Source: Chitinibacter fontanus (GTDB taxonomy: Bacteria; Pseudomonadota; Gammaproteobacteria; Burkholderiales; Chitinibacteraceae). Taken from it: 64,000 bases of DNA. The stretch covers positions 3,437,665 to 3,501,664 of the forward strand of contig NZ_CP058952.1 in assembly GCF_013423785.1 (NCBI RefSeq), in the 5' to 3' direction. The notes below the pieces were generated by a model that worked only from the letters and a program-made list of their open reading frames with translations, ran no database searches and was not told the DNA's origin. Each line of letters begins with the position of its first letter. Within the stretch, counting starts at the first letter, position 1. Both the position numbers and the translations under genes were made by a program. This document shows positions 10,211-21,000 of the stretch, piece by piece.

Positions 10211-12136
10211 CTAGTTCAATCCCTTGCGCAGCTGGCGCAATTCAAAGCGGGCTGGGTCCAGTGCATTAAGCAGTGTGCGCTCGATCGGCAATGGCTCATT
10301 ATTGATTGAGCAAGCGATAATTTCAGCGGCCAAGGCATGCCAAGTCATGCCACGTGACCCTAAGCCAAGTATTGCATACAGCCCCGCTTGTCGTGGCATT
10401 TGATACAGTTGATGTATGGCTCCGCGCTCTGCAGGATCGGTTAGGGGCTCATGCACAGCTCCGATCAGGGGTAGGCGATCAAGCGAATTTGGCCGAGCAC
10501 AAATTCGGGTGTTAGTCCCTTTGGCACTCACCACAGGCAAATCAGGCAAGATGCTTGTGAGCGCGTTTAAATTGGCCTTACATGCTTGCTCAGTCATATT
10601 TGCGTCGTAGGGAGCTGCGCCAACGCTGCGCCAGCCGTTCCATTCTGCCGTCAGATAACTACCACCAGAGCAACTACCCACGTTGGCTGGAATAGTAGAG
10701 GATGGAATCTGAGTGACTGCTCGCCAACTCTGGCTTAGTGGTAAATCAAGCGCTGGCAACAAATCTACAGCTGCAGTTGCATTGGCAACAATCAATACTG
10801 GAGCCTGCGCAATTAGGTAGCCCTCATCAGACAAAGCATGCCAATATCCGTCCGAAAAACTGAGCTTGTCTACCCGGGTATTTAGCTTAAGATCAATATT
10901 TGATTGCCTTTGGGCTATATACGCCTTGCAAAGGCTTGGTGGATTAAGCCATGTCGCCTCTGGAAACCACCAGCCACCACGACTAGGCCTGCTGCCAATT
11001 TTGATGCTGGCCTGCTCTGGGCTGAGAAACTCAACTAGATCCGGTGGAAAACCTAGGCTAGATATAGTTTCGCGCATCAAAGCTTCATGCTCGGCATCTT
11101 TTGCGAGCTGAAATTGCCCATCAAAACCAAAGTGGACATCACACCCTGTTGCACAAAGTGCCAATAACTTTTGGCGTGTCATAGCAAAGCCCGCCCGCGA
11201 AAGCCGTGCCAAAGCGTTATCGTCCTTACTTAAGGCTGGATGGCATAAGCCAACATGATTTCCTGATGCCAGTTGCGCCACATCAGGCTCAGCTTCGCAA
11301 AGCGTCACTTGCCAGCCGCGCGAGGCCAAGCTGGCCGCTGTAGAGCAACCTGCAACTCCTGCGCCAACCACAATTGCATGCCGAACTGCGGCCAGCTGCA
11401 CAGGCTCTGGTCGAATCAGCCGGGGTGGCTTGGGTAGCCTCGCGCATTGTCCGATCAACATTTGCCGTTTACTGGCAAAACCTTCCACTTTCTGCACCGT
11501 AAACCCAGCTTCAATCAAGCCACGGCGAACTGAGCCTGCAACTGTGTACGTCGCTAGCGTGGTGTCTATTTGACATAGGCGCCACAATGCTTTGAAAACA
11601 GGTGCTCGCCACATGTCCGGATTTTTGCTAGGCGCAAAACCATCCAAAAAAATGGCATCCACTTTGGCAACCACTTCGTGAAGCATTGCTAGCGCATCAC
11701 CAAAGAGCAGCGTTAGACTCACGCGCCCTTGATCAAGCCAAATTCGGTGAAACCCCAGTGTGAGATGCGGCCAATGCTGCAGCAATTGTTCTGATAACTC
11801 GGCAAATTCTGGATATTGCTGGTGCAATTGTTGCATATCTGCACGCGAGAAGGGGTGTTGCTCTACAGATAGAAAATGCAAACGTTCACTGCGAAGCGGA
11901 TCATCGCGCCAGGCCTGCCAGGTGGTCAGGAAACTTAGACCTTGCCCAAAGCCAGTTTCTAAAATACTAAAGCACGATTTGTTCTGCCAACGTGCGGGTA
12001 GCTGATTGCCAGCCAAAAAGACAGCTTCAACTTGTGCCTTGGCACCATGGGCAGAGTGATAAATATCATTATATTGACTGGAAAACGGGGTAAGCCCATC
12101 GCTGGCAAATTCCAGTACCGCGGGTGTAATGGCCAT
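10211..12136 (-). CDS. mnmC: Bifunctional tRNA wobble uridine modification protein MnmC
   Basis: It completes mnm5s2U at tRNA position 34: the FAD domain removes the carboxymethyl group and the methyltransferase domain adds a methyl from SAM. Residues 1-240 form the methyltransferase (SAM loop ILETGFGQGLSFL, and DAIFLDGFAPSKNPDMW). The C-terminal domain has the FAD dinucleotide motif HAIVVGAGVAGCSTAASLAS and LGSRGMTWHALAAEI near the end. I use the ATG at 12136 (MAITPAVLEFA), which matches the family start; the frame is open 60 nt further into the MFS gene. It begins 10 bp after the MFS stop, so the two are probably co-transcribed. Confidence 0.95.
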   Translation of the reverse strand: MAITPAVLEFASDGLTPFSSQYNDIYHSAHGAKAQVEAVFLAGNQLPARWQNKSCFSILETGFGQGLSFLTTWQAWRDDPLRSERLHFLSVEQHPFSRADMQQLHQQYPEFAELSEQLLQHWPHLTLGFHRIWLDQGRVSLTLLFGDALAMLHEVVAKVDAIFLDGFAPSKNPDMWRAPVFKALWRLCQIDTTLATYTVAGSVRRGLIEAGFTVQKVEGFASKRQMLIGQCARLPKPPRLIRPEPVQLAAVRHAIVVGAGVAGCSTAASLASRGWQVTLCEAEPDVAQLASGNHVGLCHPALSKDDNALARLSRAGFAMTRQKLLALCATGCDVHFGFDGQFQLAKDAEHEALMRETISSLGFPPDLVEFLSPEQASIKIGSRPSRGGWWFPEATWLNPPSLCKAYIAQRQSNIDLKLNTRVDKLSFSDGYWHALSDEGYLIAQAPVLIVANATAAVDLLPALDLPLSQSWRAVTQIPSSTIPANVGSCSGGSYLTAEWNGWRSVGAAPYDANMTEQACKANLNALTSILPDLPVVSAKGTNTRICARPNSLDRLPLIGAVHEPLTDPAERGAIHQLYQMPRQAGLYAILGLGSRGMTWHALAAEIIACSINNEPLPIERTLLNALDPARFELRQLRKGLN

Positions 12137-12146
12137 TATCAAATCT

Positions 12147-13376
12147 TTAAGCGGTTGTTGCTGGGTGAGCCCCAGGCAAAAAAGCACGGCGGGCACAAAC
12201 GGCAGCTATGCCGCAAATCAGCGAGATTAAGACAAAACTGCGATTGCCCCACTGAGCATAAGCCCATTTTAACAGTTCAATGCCAAGTGCAAAAATCACC
12301 ATATTGAGCATGCCGAGCGCTGCGGCTACTGTGCCTTTGCTCTGCGCGCTGGCAAAGAGGGTGAGTCGATATAAAGCAGCGTTAATCATGCCAATACCAA
12401 TTGCAGCCAGCCCCATGCTGATGACTAGCCACAACCATTGTTGCGGCGCATGTAGTAAATATTGTGCTGCAAGTAAGCCTAGCAAGAGCGGATAGGTGCC
12501 TAAGCGAATCAAGGTATGGATCGGTATGTGAGTTACAAGCTTGGCCAAGACTAAGTTGCCAATAATTAACCCAGCAAACACGGGAATCTGCCACAAGCCA
12601 TAGTCCAGCGTGGATAAGCCCGCATTCTGCATTAAAATCACCGGGGCCAAGGCAATCCACCCCAGTAGAGGCACGCTGTTCAAGCCAAGGGCAAGCCCGC
12701 CATAGACAAAACGCTGGTTACGGAACACCTTGCCGTAGTCTTGCCATAAAGTCATCAGGCGCAATGGAGTTCGATCCATCGGCGCAGTTTCTGGCATTTG
12801 ATGCCACAGGCCCAGCAAAGAAACGGCTGATACCAGCGCAACAATTATAAATATCCACCTCCAGTCAGCCACTTGCAATACGGCAGCCCCAGCAACAGGC
12901 CCGATTAATGGTGCAATTAGCGCAACATTTGCCATCATCGCCATAACGCGGATAGCCATCTTTTCGGTAAAGCTCTCCTGTATTGCCGCATAACCCACGG
13001 CACCAATGAAACACAGGCCGATACCCTGCAAAAATCTAAAAAATAAGAACCCCCAGAAATGATGCGCCCACAAAATACCGATGCAGCTAAAAGTGAAAAA
13101 AATGGCACCAAATAACATTACCGGGCGACGGCCGATTCGATCAGAGAGCGGGCCAAGCAACCATTGCAGGCTAGCACCACCCAGTAAGCACACGGTCATT
13201 GCGCTGGGAATAAGTGTCGGGCTAGCACCAAATTCACGTACCACAGCAGGCATGCCGGGTAAAATCATGTCGTTTGAAATGTAGGTGGCAAATTCAAATA
13301 AAACCAAAGCTAGCGGAAAGAGTAGGGTGGACCAAGTTAGGTGTGTGATTGGTGTGTAGGAGGTGTGCTGCGGCAT
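12147..13376 (-). CDS. mdfA: MdfA-like multidrug MFS exporter (DHA1)
   Basis: A 409-residue, 12-helix proton antiporter of the inner membrane. The first helix EFATYISNDMILPGMPAVV keeps the acidic residues that MdfA/Cmr uses for drug and proton coupling (Glu in FEF, Asp in NDM). The loop motif GPLSDRIGRRPVMLFGA, the helix-5 stretch LCFIGAVGYAAIQESF and MANVALIAPLIGPVAGAA are near identical to E. coli MdfA. I take the ATG at 13376 (MPQHTS) because it matches family length; the frame is open upstream to 13454. It precedes mnmC on the same strand. Confidence 0.92.
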   Translation of the reverse strand: MPQHTSYTPITHLTWSTLLFPLALVLFEFATYISNDMILPGMPAVVREFGASPTLIPSAMTVCLLGGASLQWLLGPLSDRIGRRPVMLFGAIFFTFSCIGILWAHHFWGFLFFRFLQGIGLCFIGAVGYAAIQESFTEKMAIRVMAMMANVALIAPLIGPVAGAAVLQVADWRWIFIIVALVSAVSLLGLWHQMPETAPMDRTPLRLMTLWQDYGKVFRNQRFVYGGLALGLNSVPLLGWIALAPVILMQNAGLSTLDYGLWQIPVFAGLIIGNLVLAKLVTHIPIHTLIRLGTYPLLLGLLAAQYLLHAPQQWLWLVISMGLAAIGIGMINAALYRLTLFASAQSKGTVAAALGMLNMVIFALGIELLKWAYAQWGNRSFVLISLICGIAAVCARRAFLPGAHPATTA

Positions 13377-13553
13377 GAAGTGCTCAATCAAGCAAAACGC
13401 TATTTTCCCAGCAATTGGCAGTCGGTGCTTGGTAAAAATTACAATTGCATACATCTAAGCCGGCTACAGACCCAAATGGGGGTAAACTTCTCGCCCAAGG
13501 CTCGCCCGCTGCGGCATAATGACTTGTATTACTTCACTTCGATAGAGCATAAC

Positions 13554-13856
13554 ATGACCAAAACAGAACTAATCGCTATCGTGCACAATCTAGCCAGTAT
13601 TGAGCATCCTGAATTGAGCAAAAAATCGGTGACCGCTTTGCTAGATACGCTATCGGAAGTAATAACGGCCACCGTTTCCGGTGGTGGTGATATCACGCTG
13701 CCGAATGTGGGCAAAATTGCACTGAAGTCTCGTGATGCACGAGTTGGCCGCAACCCTAGAACTGGCGAATCGGTGCAAATTCCTGCTAAGAAAGTCTTGA
13801 AGTTTACGCCAGCCAAAGCTTTAAAAGATGCGGTAGCGAGTCAAGTCAACGAGTAA
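13554..13856 (+). CDS. HU family DNA-binding protein
   Basis: A 100-residue histone-like protein that bends and compacts DNA. N-terminal helices MTKTELIAIVHN and LDTLSEVITATVSGGGDITL are followed by the DNA-binding arm with the signature GRNPRTGESVQIPAKKVLKF, which includes the minor-groove Pro. The frame is open further upstream, but this ATG gives the canonical HU start. HU proteins act as dimers; this is a single-gene unit with its own terminator. Confidence 0.94.
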   Translation: MTKTELIAIVHNLASIEHPELSKKSVTALLDTLSEVITATVSGGGDITLPNVGKIALKSRDARVGRNPRTGESVQIPAKKVLKFTPAKALKDAVASQVNE

Positions 13857-13866
13857 AATCGACAAC

Positions 13867-13893
13867 AAAAGCCAGTTTAACGACTGGCTTTTT
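13867..13893 (+). terminator. Intrinsic terminator of the HU gene
   Basis: AAAAGCCAGT and ACTGGCTTTT form a 10-bp stem with a 6-nt loop and end in five T residues. The A run on the other side lets it also stop the convergent HD-GYP transcript. Confidence 0.9.
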
Positions 13894-13909
13894 GCTGATT
13901 AAGCATGGC

Positions 13910-15082
13910 TTAATGTTGTTGCTGCTGGATTAACTGTTTAACCACCGCATTGAAATGCCCAACCCAGAATCGATCAAATAAATTTTCACTCGCATTGATT
14001 TCAGATACCGCTCGCAGCATTGATCGCCGTAAATAGCGATCGCCACGCTCATGGGTCATAGATTCAAAGGCATCAATGATTGCCAATAGCTTTGCGCCCG
14101 TGCAAATTGCCGGGTCTATCAGCCCAAGCGGATATCCAGAGCCATCAATCCGCTCGTGATGCTGATGAATCATTTCAACCGCTGACTCCCAGCCAGGCAT
14201 ACGCTCCAATAAACTAGCCCCCAGATCAGGATGCTCACGCAGTACACGGATCTCTAGCTCCGTGAGTTTGCCTTGTTTATTCCACAACTTATCTGGCAAA
14301 AAAGCCATGCCAATATCATGCAAAACAACGGCTACATCGAGTTGAAGTGGGTCTATGGCCTCACCTGCATGCAAATTGGTTTGGCGCGCCAGCCACAAGT
14401 TACGCTCAGTGCGGCCATCCCAATGATGACTGCGGTGCTCCAGCAACTGAGCCAACTGTCGAAACAATGGCCAATCATCATGCGGGATGATTGCAATTGG
14501 TGAGGGTGCCGGGGTTGATGTGCTTGATGACGTGGGGGCGGCAAAGGTTTCCAGTAAATAATCATCTAAATCAATAATGATTTCTTGAATGTAATTATTC
14601 GCCACTTTATGGCCGCTAATCATTTCGATCATATTGATAGTTTTTTGTACCAAATCGGCCTGCGCGCTGCCGGGGAGTTCTGCCATAGCGCCGCATATTT
14701 CATCTAGGTGCAGAGCCTCCGAGTCGCCATCCTGCTGTACATCTTCCAGCACGAGCTGTAAGCGATCAATGCAAAGCAAAATCATTTCGCCAATGAGCTG
14801 AATGTATTCCACTTTGCGTGCCCGAATCTCGCTGGCTAAATCTTCTAAAGGCTGCAAATAGCTAACGATACTGGAGAGCTGACAGGTAATAGCATTGTGT
14901 TTGAGCTGGTTTAGCTCTTTGAATAGTGCCTGTATTTGTACAATATCGCTCGGCGTGCGATTAAGCTGCGCAATATGCCGCTCCATGTCCGAAATAATAT
15001 CGACCAAGCTATCGCAAAAATCGCGCAGCGCAGTAATGCCATTGGCGGAAAGGTCGTGGCGTAAATTGTCTTGAAAGAGCAT
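13910..15082 (-). CDS. HD-GYP domain protein, probable cyclic-di-GMP phosphodiesterase
   Basis: A 390-residue soluble protein. Residues 1-190 are helical with no family I recognise, and an Hpt-like helical bundle is possible. A Ser/Thr/Pro linker (about 182-197) leads to the HD-GYP domain: the metal-binding His-Asp in VVLHDIGM (His255, Asp256), EHPDLGASLL, then HHERIDGSGYP near residue 315. All signature residues seem present, so hydrolysis of c-di-GMP is plausible. It has no membrane segment and no receiver domain. It is alone between two terminators. Confidence 0.88.
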   Translation of the reverse strand: MLFQDNLRHDLSANGITALRDFCDSLVDIISDMERHIAQLNRTPSDIVQIQALFKELNQLKHNAITCQLSSIVSYLQPLEDLASEIRARKVEYIQLIGEMILLCIDRLQLVLEDVQQDGDSEALHLDEICGAMAELPGSAQADLVQKTINMIEMISGHKVANNYIQEIIIDLDDYLLETFAAPTSSSTSTPAPSPIAIIPHDDWPLFRQLAQLLEHRSHHWDGRTERNLWLARQTNLHAGEAIDPLQLDVAVVLHDIGMAFLPDKLWNKQGKLTELEIRVLREHPDLGASLLERMPGWESAVEMIHQHHERIDGSGYPLGLIDPAICTGAKLLAIIDAFESMTHERGDRYLRRSMLRAVSEINASENLFDRFWVGHFNAVVKQLIQQQQH

Positions 15083-15172
15083 GTTGCGTACGGTGGGCTT
15101 AGTGACTTATTAACAATAGCTGTTTTTCGCTCCGCCACACAAAAACATCTGATTACACGCTGGGCTTGAGAT

Positions 15173-15202
15173 AAAAAAATAGCCGACAACTGTCGGCTAT
15201 TT
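15173..15202 (-). terminator. Intrinsic terminator of lysS
   Basis: On the minus strand a 12-bp stem (AAATAGCCGACA with its complement) with a tiny loop is followed by seven T residues. It lies 50 bp after the lysS stop. Confidence 0.9.
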
Positions 15203-15251
15203 GTGGGTATATGCCTAACATACATATTCGGCAATACTTTGAGGGATATAC

Positions 15252-16766
15252 TTAGTCTTCACGACGCATTTGTGGGAACAAGATCACATCGCGAATGCTT
15301 GGCGCATCGGTTAGTAGCATTACCAGACGGTCAATGCCGATCCCGCAACCACCGGTTGGTGCCATGCCGTGTTCCAGTGCGCGGATGTAATCGGCGTCAA
15401 AATGCATTGCTTCATCGTCTCCGGCTTCTTTCAGGTCAACCTGCGCTTGGAATCGTGCTGCTTGATCTTCCGGATCGTTCAACTCGGAATAACCATTTGC
15501 ATGTTCACGGCCAACGATAAACAACTCGAAACGCTCAGTAATGCCGGCTTGCGTGTCTGATGCGCGCGCCAATGGCGATACTTCGGCTGGGTAGTCGACG
15601 ATAAAGGTTGGCTCCCACAATTTTCCTTCGGTGTTTTCTTCAAACAGGCTCAATTGCAAGCCGCCAATGCCGTCGGTGAGGACTGGCTTGCCGCCCAAAC
15701 GCGCGATTTCAGCTTTCAGGAAGGCGCGGTCGTTCAATTGTTCGTCGGTGTATTCTGGGTTGTAGTGCTTGATTGCACCGGCAATCGTGAAGCGCGCGAA
15801 TGGCTTAGACAGATCAACCGTTTTGCCTTGATAAGTGATTACTGCGTGGCCGGTGGCTTCAATCGCACAAGCCCGGATAATGCCTTCTGACATATCCATC
15901 ATGCGCTGGTAATCAGCGTACGCTTCGTAGAATTCGATCATCGTGAATTCTGGGTTGTGGCGCGTACTCATGCCTTCGTTACGGAAAGAGCGGTTGATCT
16001 CAAATACGCGCTCCAGGCCGCCAACGACCAAGCGTTTCAGATACAGCTCAGGCGCGATCCGCAAATACAGTGGCATATCGAGTGCATTGTGATGCGTCAC
16101 GAATGGTTTGGCCGTCGCGCCGCCGGGGATGCTGTGCATCATTGGTGTTTCAACTTCGAGGTAACGCTGCTCGACCATGTATTCACGCAAACGCTGCACG
16201 ATTTTCGAGCGTTTTACAAAGGTATTGCGCGATTGCTCATTGGTGATCAAATCAATGTAACGCTGACGATATTTGGTTTCTTGGTCGGTCAGGCCATGGA
16301 ATTTCTCTGGCAATGGGCGGAGCGATTTGGTCAGCAAACGCAATTCAGAAACATGCACTGACAATTCGCCAGTTTTGGTTTTCATTAGCGTGCCGCGTGC
16401 CGCTACGATATCGCCCATGTCCCAGGTTTTGAAATCGGCATATACATCTTCGCCAACAGCTTGGCCGCTGATATAGAACTGAATGCGACCAGATACGTCT
16501 TGAATCGTGATAAAGCTCGCTTTGCCCATCACGCGTTTCAGCATAATGCGGCCAGCAACTGAGACTTCTACTTTTTGCGCTTCAAGCGGTTCTTTTTCGA
16601 GCTCGCCATATTGTGCTGCCAAATCGGCAGCTAAATGCTCGCGCTTAAAATCGTTCGGGAAAGCAATGCCGCGTTCGCGAATCGCTGCGAGCTTGGCGCG
16701 GCGTTCAGCGATAATCTGGTTCTCATCCTGAGCAATGATTTGTTCTTCTGAAGATGGGTTTGACAT
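15252..16766 (-). CDS. lysS: Lysyl-tRNA synthetase, class II
   Basis: It charges tRNA-Lys. The 504-residue protein has the N-terminal OB-fold anticodon-binding domain ([20 protein letters not shown]) and the class II catalytic core: motif 2 [20 protein letters not shown] and motif 3 [14 protein letters not shown]. Length and ends match the bacterial enzyme. It follows prfB on the same strand across 74 bp, the conserved prfB-lysS operon. Confidence 0.98.
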   Translation of the reverse strand: MSNPSSEEQIIAQDENQIIAERRAKLAAIRERGIAFPNDFKREHLAADLAAQYGELEKEPLEAQKVEVSVAGRIMLKRVMGKASFITIQDVSGRIQFYISGQAVGEDVYADFKTWDMGDIVAARGTLMKTKTGELSVHVSELRLLTKSLRPLPEKFHGLTDQETKYRQRYIDLITNEQSRNTFVKRSKIVQRLREYMVEQRYLEVETPMMHSIPGGATAKPFVTHHNALDMPLYLRIAPELYLKRLVVGGLERVFEINRSFRNEGMSTRHNPEFTMIEFYEAYADYQRMMDMSEGIIRACAIEATGHAVITYQGKTVDLSKPFARFTIAGAIKHYNPEYTDEQLNDRAFLKAEIARLGGKPVLTDGIGGLQLSLFEENTEGKLWEPTFIVDYPAEVSPLARASDTQAGITERFELFIVGREHANGYSELNDPEDQAARFQAQVDLKEAGDDEAMHFDADYIRALEHGMAPTGGCGIGIDRLVMLLTDAPSIRDVILFPQMRRED

Positions 16767-16800
16767 GAGGTATTTGCCTGCAAGTTAATATTATATGGAT

Positions 16801-16834
16801 TTGCGGCAGATACACTTGCATGTATCTGCCGCAA
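16801..16834 (-). other. 14-bp stem-loop between prfB and lysS
   Basis: TTGCGGCAGATACA pairs perfectly with TGTATCTGCCGCAA around a 6-nt loop. No T run follows on the minus strand, so it is unlikely to be an intrinsic terminator. It may protect the prfB message or mark an RNase cleavage site that separates the two cistrons. Confidence 0.6.
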
Positions 16835-16840
16835 TTAAAC

Positions 16841-17944
16841 TTAAACGCCTTGTTTCAGGCTCGCTTCAATAAAGCCATCAAGGTCGCCATCCATCACGCC
16901 TTTGATATTGCCCACCTCGTAACTAGTACGCAGGTCTTTAATGCGGCTTTGATCGAATACATATGAGCGAATCTGGTGGCCCCAGCCAATATCGGACTTG
17001 GTGGCTTCCAGCGATTGCTGCGCTTCCATGCGTTTACGCAATTCCAGCTCATACAATTTCGCGCGCAGCATTTTCCATGCTTCGTCGCGGTTTTTGTGCT
17101 GTGAGCGATCGTTCTGGCATTGTACGACGGTGTTGGTCGGAATATGCGTCAAACGAACGGCTGAATCGGTTTTATTAATGTGCTGACCACCCGCGCCCGA
17201 TGCGCGATAAGTGTCGGTACGTACATCAGCCGGATTGATTTCAATCTCGAAACTATCGTCAACTTCGGGGTAGACAAATACCGAAGCAAACGAAGTATGG
17301 CGGCGGTTGTTCGAGTCGTAGGGTGAGCAGCGAACCAGACGGTGAACGCCGGTTTCGGTGCGCAAGAAGCCATAGGCATAATCGCCAGTCAGCTTAATCG
17401 TGGCTTGACTGATGCCGACGATATCACCGTCCGATTGCTCCATAATCTCAACGCCAAAGCCTTTGCGCTCGCCGTAACGTACGTACATCCGCAGCAACAT
17501 GCCAGCCCAATCTTGTGCTTCTGTGCCACCCGCACCAGACTGGATGTCGATAAAGCACGGCATCGGGTCCATCGGGTTGCTAAACATTCGGCGGAACTCA
17601 AGCTTGGCAATTTCAGCCTCAAGCTCGGCATAATCTGCGGCAATGACTTCGACGGTGCCGAAATCATCTTCCATTTTTGCCATTTCAAACAGTTCAAGTG
17701 CATCGGCAACGCCGCCAGTAACGCGATCGAGTACCAGCACGATGTCCTCGAGCGATTTACGCTCGCGGCCAACTTCTTGGGCCTTTTTAGGATCGTTCCA
17801 AGTTTCTGGCGCTTCTGATAGGCGCACCACTTCTTCCAACCGGTCTACTTTGGTTGGGTAATCTAAATAGCGTTTAAGCTCATCGGCGCGCGCGCCAAGT
17901 TCTTTAAGCTGATTTTCAATCTGATTTAGCTGTTCGCTTTCCAT
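16841..17944 (-). CDS. prfB: Peptide chain release factor 2, without programmed frameshift
   Basis: It reads UGA and UAA stop codons and releases the peptide. The 367-residue protein has the GGQ loop ([17 protein letters not shown]) that enters the peptidyl transferase centre. At the stop-recognition tripeptide, where most RF2 proteins have SPF, I read SPY (Ser207-Pro208-Tyr209). The family's in-frame UGA near codon 26 is absent: codons 26-28 (17861-17869) are TAT TTA GAT and the reading frame is continuous, so the usual autoregulatory +1 frameshift is lost. An Ala precedes SGAGGQ, as in most RF2 proteins other than E. coli K-12. Confidence 0.97.
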   Translation of the reverse strand: MESEQLNQIENQLKELGARADELKRYLDYPTKVDRLEEVVRLSEAPETWNDPKKAQEVGRERKSLEDIVLVLDRVTGGVADALELFEMAKMEDDFGTVEVIAADYAELEAEIAKLEFRRMFSNPMDPMPCFIDIQSGAGGTEAQDWAGMLLRMYVRYGERKGFGVEIMEQSDGDIVGISQATIKLTGDYAYGFLRTETGVHRLVRCSPYDSNNRRHTSFASVFVYPEVDDSFEIEINPADVRTDTYRASGAGGQHINKTDSAVRLTHIPTNTVVQCQNDRSQHKNRDEAWKMLRAKLYELELRKRMEAQQSLEATKSDIGWGHQIRSYVFDQSRIKDLRTSYEVGNIKGVMDGDLDGFIEASLKQGV

Positions 17945-18020
17945 GCGATGTTCCGCGTCCGCTGGTGCAAAACCGCCAATTATATCAGCCTAATGCCTGT
18001 TTTTGTGAGCAATTTCCAGC

Positions 18021-21000
18021 TCAAGCTGCGCATAAGCGTTGCCTTAGCTCGCGAACAGCGGCTGAAATCATGGCCAGATCGGGCGTACAGCTACGTAATT
18101 CTGCGAACATTGCCAAAATACGCTCAATTGTCAGTCGATTGCTATCTAGCCAAACCTGTAGGCACTGCTCATTTTGTCCTTGCTGCCATACTTGTTGCGT
18201 TAGCAAAGTTTGAAATGCAGCCAAGTCATCCCGCACAGCCATCCGCGCCAAAGTTTGCCAGCGATTAGCTCTCGGCAATTGCTCGATGGCACCATGCAGC
18301 CAAGTTAGTTGTAGCTGCTCGGCCAAGGCTAAGTGCAGCTTCAAGCGATCGGCCAATTGACCAGTGTCGTTACCATAGCGAGCCATTTCCAGTAGTGGTT
18401 GAATCTCTTGCAGCAGTAATACTTTCATTGCCAAATCAGCAGGAACACCCACATTGAGCAGTAGAGATTTTTGTTCTTGGTGACGCGGGCTAGCCGCCAA
18501 CCACTCAGGCGCAAGTGGCAGCGTTAATGCTGCACTGGTGTGCAAGTGATCGCTCTCGGCCGCATTGAGCGGATGCATCAACAGCCAGCGCGCCACACGC
18601 TCGGTGTAGCGACGAATTTGCAGCAATAACTCAATTTGCACCTCAGCTGGTGCCCGTGCATCCAAGGCCTCAACCTCCTGCGCTAGTGACTCTGAATTTA
18701 ATAACTGTTCAGCGATGTAGAACGCCTCAACTACACAACTGGCACTGCATTCGGTTTCCTCTTGCAAACGATAAACGGCACTAAGCCCAAATCGATTAAC
18801 GATGTGATTAGTAAGAATCGTTGCAATGATTTCACGCCGCAGGGGGTGTGATGCAATTGCAGTGGGAAAGCGTGCGCTGAGCAAACTTGGAAAGTATTCG
18901 ACGAGCACGCCATCCCAGTGTGGATTGTCGATCAGCGATTCAGCTAGTAGATCCTGATTCAATACGATTTTGGCATAGGCCAGCAGAACAGCTAACTCAG
19001 GACGATACAAGCCCAAGCCTGCCGCCTGACGCTCAGCTAAAGCACTATCATCTGGCAAATATTCAATACGACGAGATAATTTTCCAGCCTTTTCTAGGTG
19101 CGACATCAGTCGAGTGTGAACACTCAATAAAGAGTGCGCCTGCTGATGCTCAAGTGAAATCGCCAGAGTCTGCAGCTCATTGTCTCGTAAAACTTGTAAG
19201 CCAACATCTTCCGTCATACTCACCAGAATTTCATTGCGCTGTTTGAGGGTTAAATCACCAGAGGCAATTAATTTTCCAAGCAAAATCTTGATATTCACCT
19301 CATGATCAGAGCAATCCACACCGGCAGAGTTATCAATTGCATCCGTGTAAATTCGCCCACCTTGCGCTGCGTATTCCACTCGACCGAGCTGGGTAAACCC
19401 CAAATTGCCACCTTCGGCCACCACGCGACAGCGCAAATCTCGACCATCAATACGGACAGCATCATTGCCGCGATCATTAGCCTCAGCATGACTTTGTGAG
19501 CTAGCTTTTACATAGGTGCCAATTCCTCCGTTGTACAGCAAATCAACCGGAGCTTTCAAAATTGCCTGGATCAGTACACTCGGCTCTAGCTGATCAGCCT
19601 CGACCCCAAGCATGCCTTTTATTTCAGTCGATAAAGCAATTGTTTTTGCGCTTCGTGGCCATACGCCACCACCTTTAGAAATGAGTGCTGGGTTGTAGTC
19701 GGCCCATGATGAACGAGGCAGGACAAATAAGCGATTACGTTCAGCAAAGCTAATGGCTAAGTCAGGCGCAGGATCGATAAAAATATGGCGATGATCGAAT
19801 GCCGCAACCAGTTTTGCGCAAGGTGATCGCAACAGACCATTGCCAAATACATCGCCCGACATATCTCCAATACCGACCACGCTGAATGGCTCTTTGCGGG
19901 TATCCAAGCCAAGCTCCCGGAACGAACGCTCCACAGAAACCCATGCCCCGCGAGCAGTTATACCCATTTTCTTGTGGTCATAACCCACTGAACCGCCGCT
20001 TGCAAATGCATCATCTAGCCAAAAACCATATTCCTGAGCAATTTGATTGGCTATATCTGAAAACGTGGCTGTGCCTTTGTCTGCAGCCACGACCAGATAT
20101 GGATCATCACCATCACGACGCCGTACATTAGTTGGAGGGATAATTTGCCCATCACGTAAATTATCTGTGAGATCCAATAGCCCACCAATAAATGTTTGAT
20201 AACAGCGCGTGCCTGCCGCCAGCAAAGCATCTCTATCCAAAGGAGGGTTTTTAACAATAAAGCCACCTTTAGACCCAACAGGTACAATGACCGTGTTTTT
20301 AACCATTTGCGCTTTTACCAGCCCCAGCACTTCGGTGCGAAAATCCTCGCGCCGATCAGACCAACGCAGACCACCGCGAGCGACTTTACCCCCACGCAAA
20401 TGCACCCCTTCAAGCTGAGGTGAATATACGAATATTTCACACATAGGTACTGGCTGCGGCATGAAACTCAGTTGGGGCGAGGCAATTTTAAGCGCCAGAT
20501 AGGGTTTGCTTAGACCCGCATGCTGCTGAAAAAAATTTGTGCGCAAAGTAGCGCGGACTGATTGCACAAAGCCAGTCAATATTCGTTCTTCATCAATATT
20601 GGGCAGTACTTTTGCCGCTTGCTCGATCTCTTCGAGGACGATCTCGGCAACCCCTTCCTGCGATTCATCGGGGTGATGCAGCATAGAAAACGCATTAACT
20701 AATTGCTTGCTATAGCTTGGATATTTCAAAAGGCAGTCCGCAATCGTTTCAACACCATACTTGAAAGCAACCTGCTTTAAAAACCGTGCGTAGGCACGCA
20801 GGATCAATACTTCACGCCAAGCCAAGCCGGCGAGCAATGTAAGGCGATTGAAGCTATCGTTCTCTGCCTGGCCATTAAAGAGTGCAATAAAACTATCCAT
20901 CATTCGTTGTCGCTCTGTTGGCGATTCAAGCGATGCCCCGGGGGGCAGACGAATACCGATATCCATGATTGATAGGGGCTCGTGATCTGAAGTCACAACG

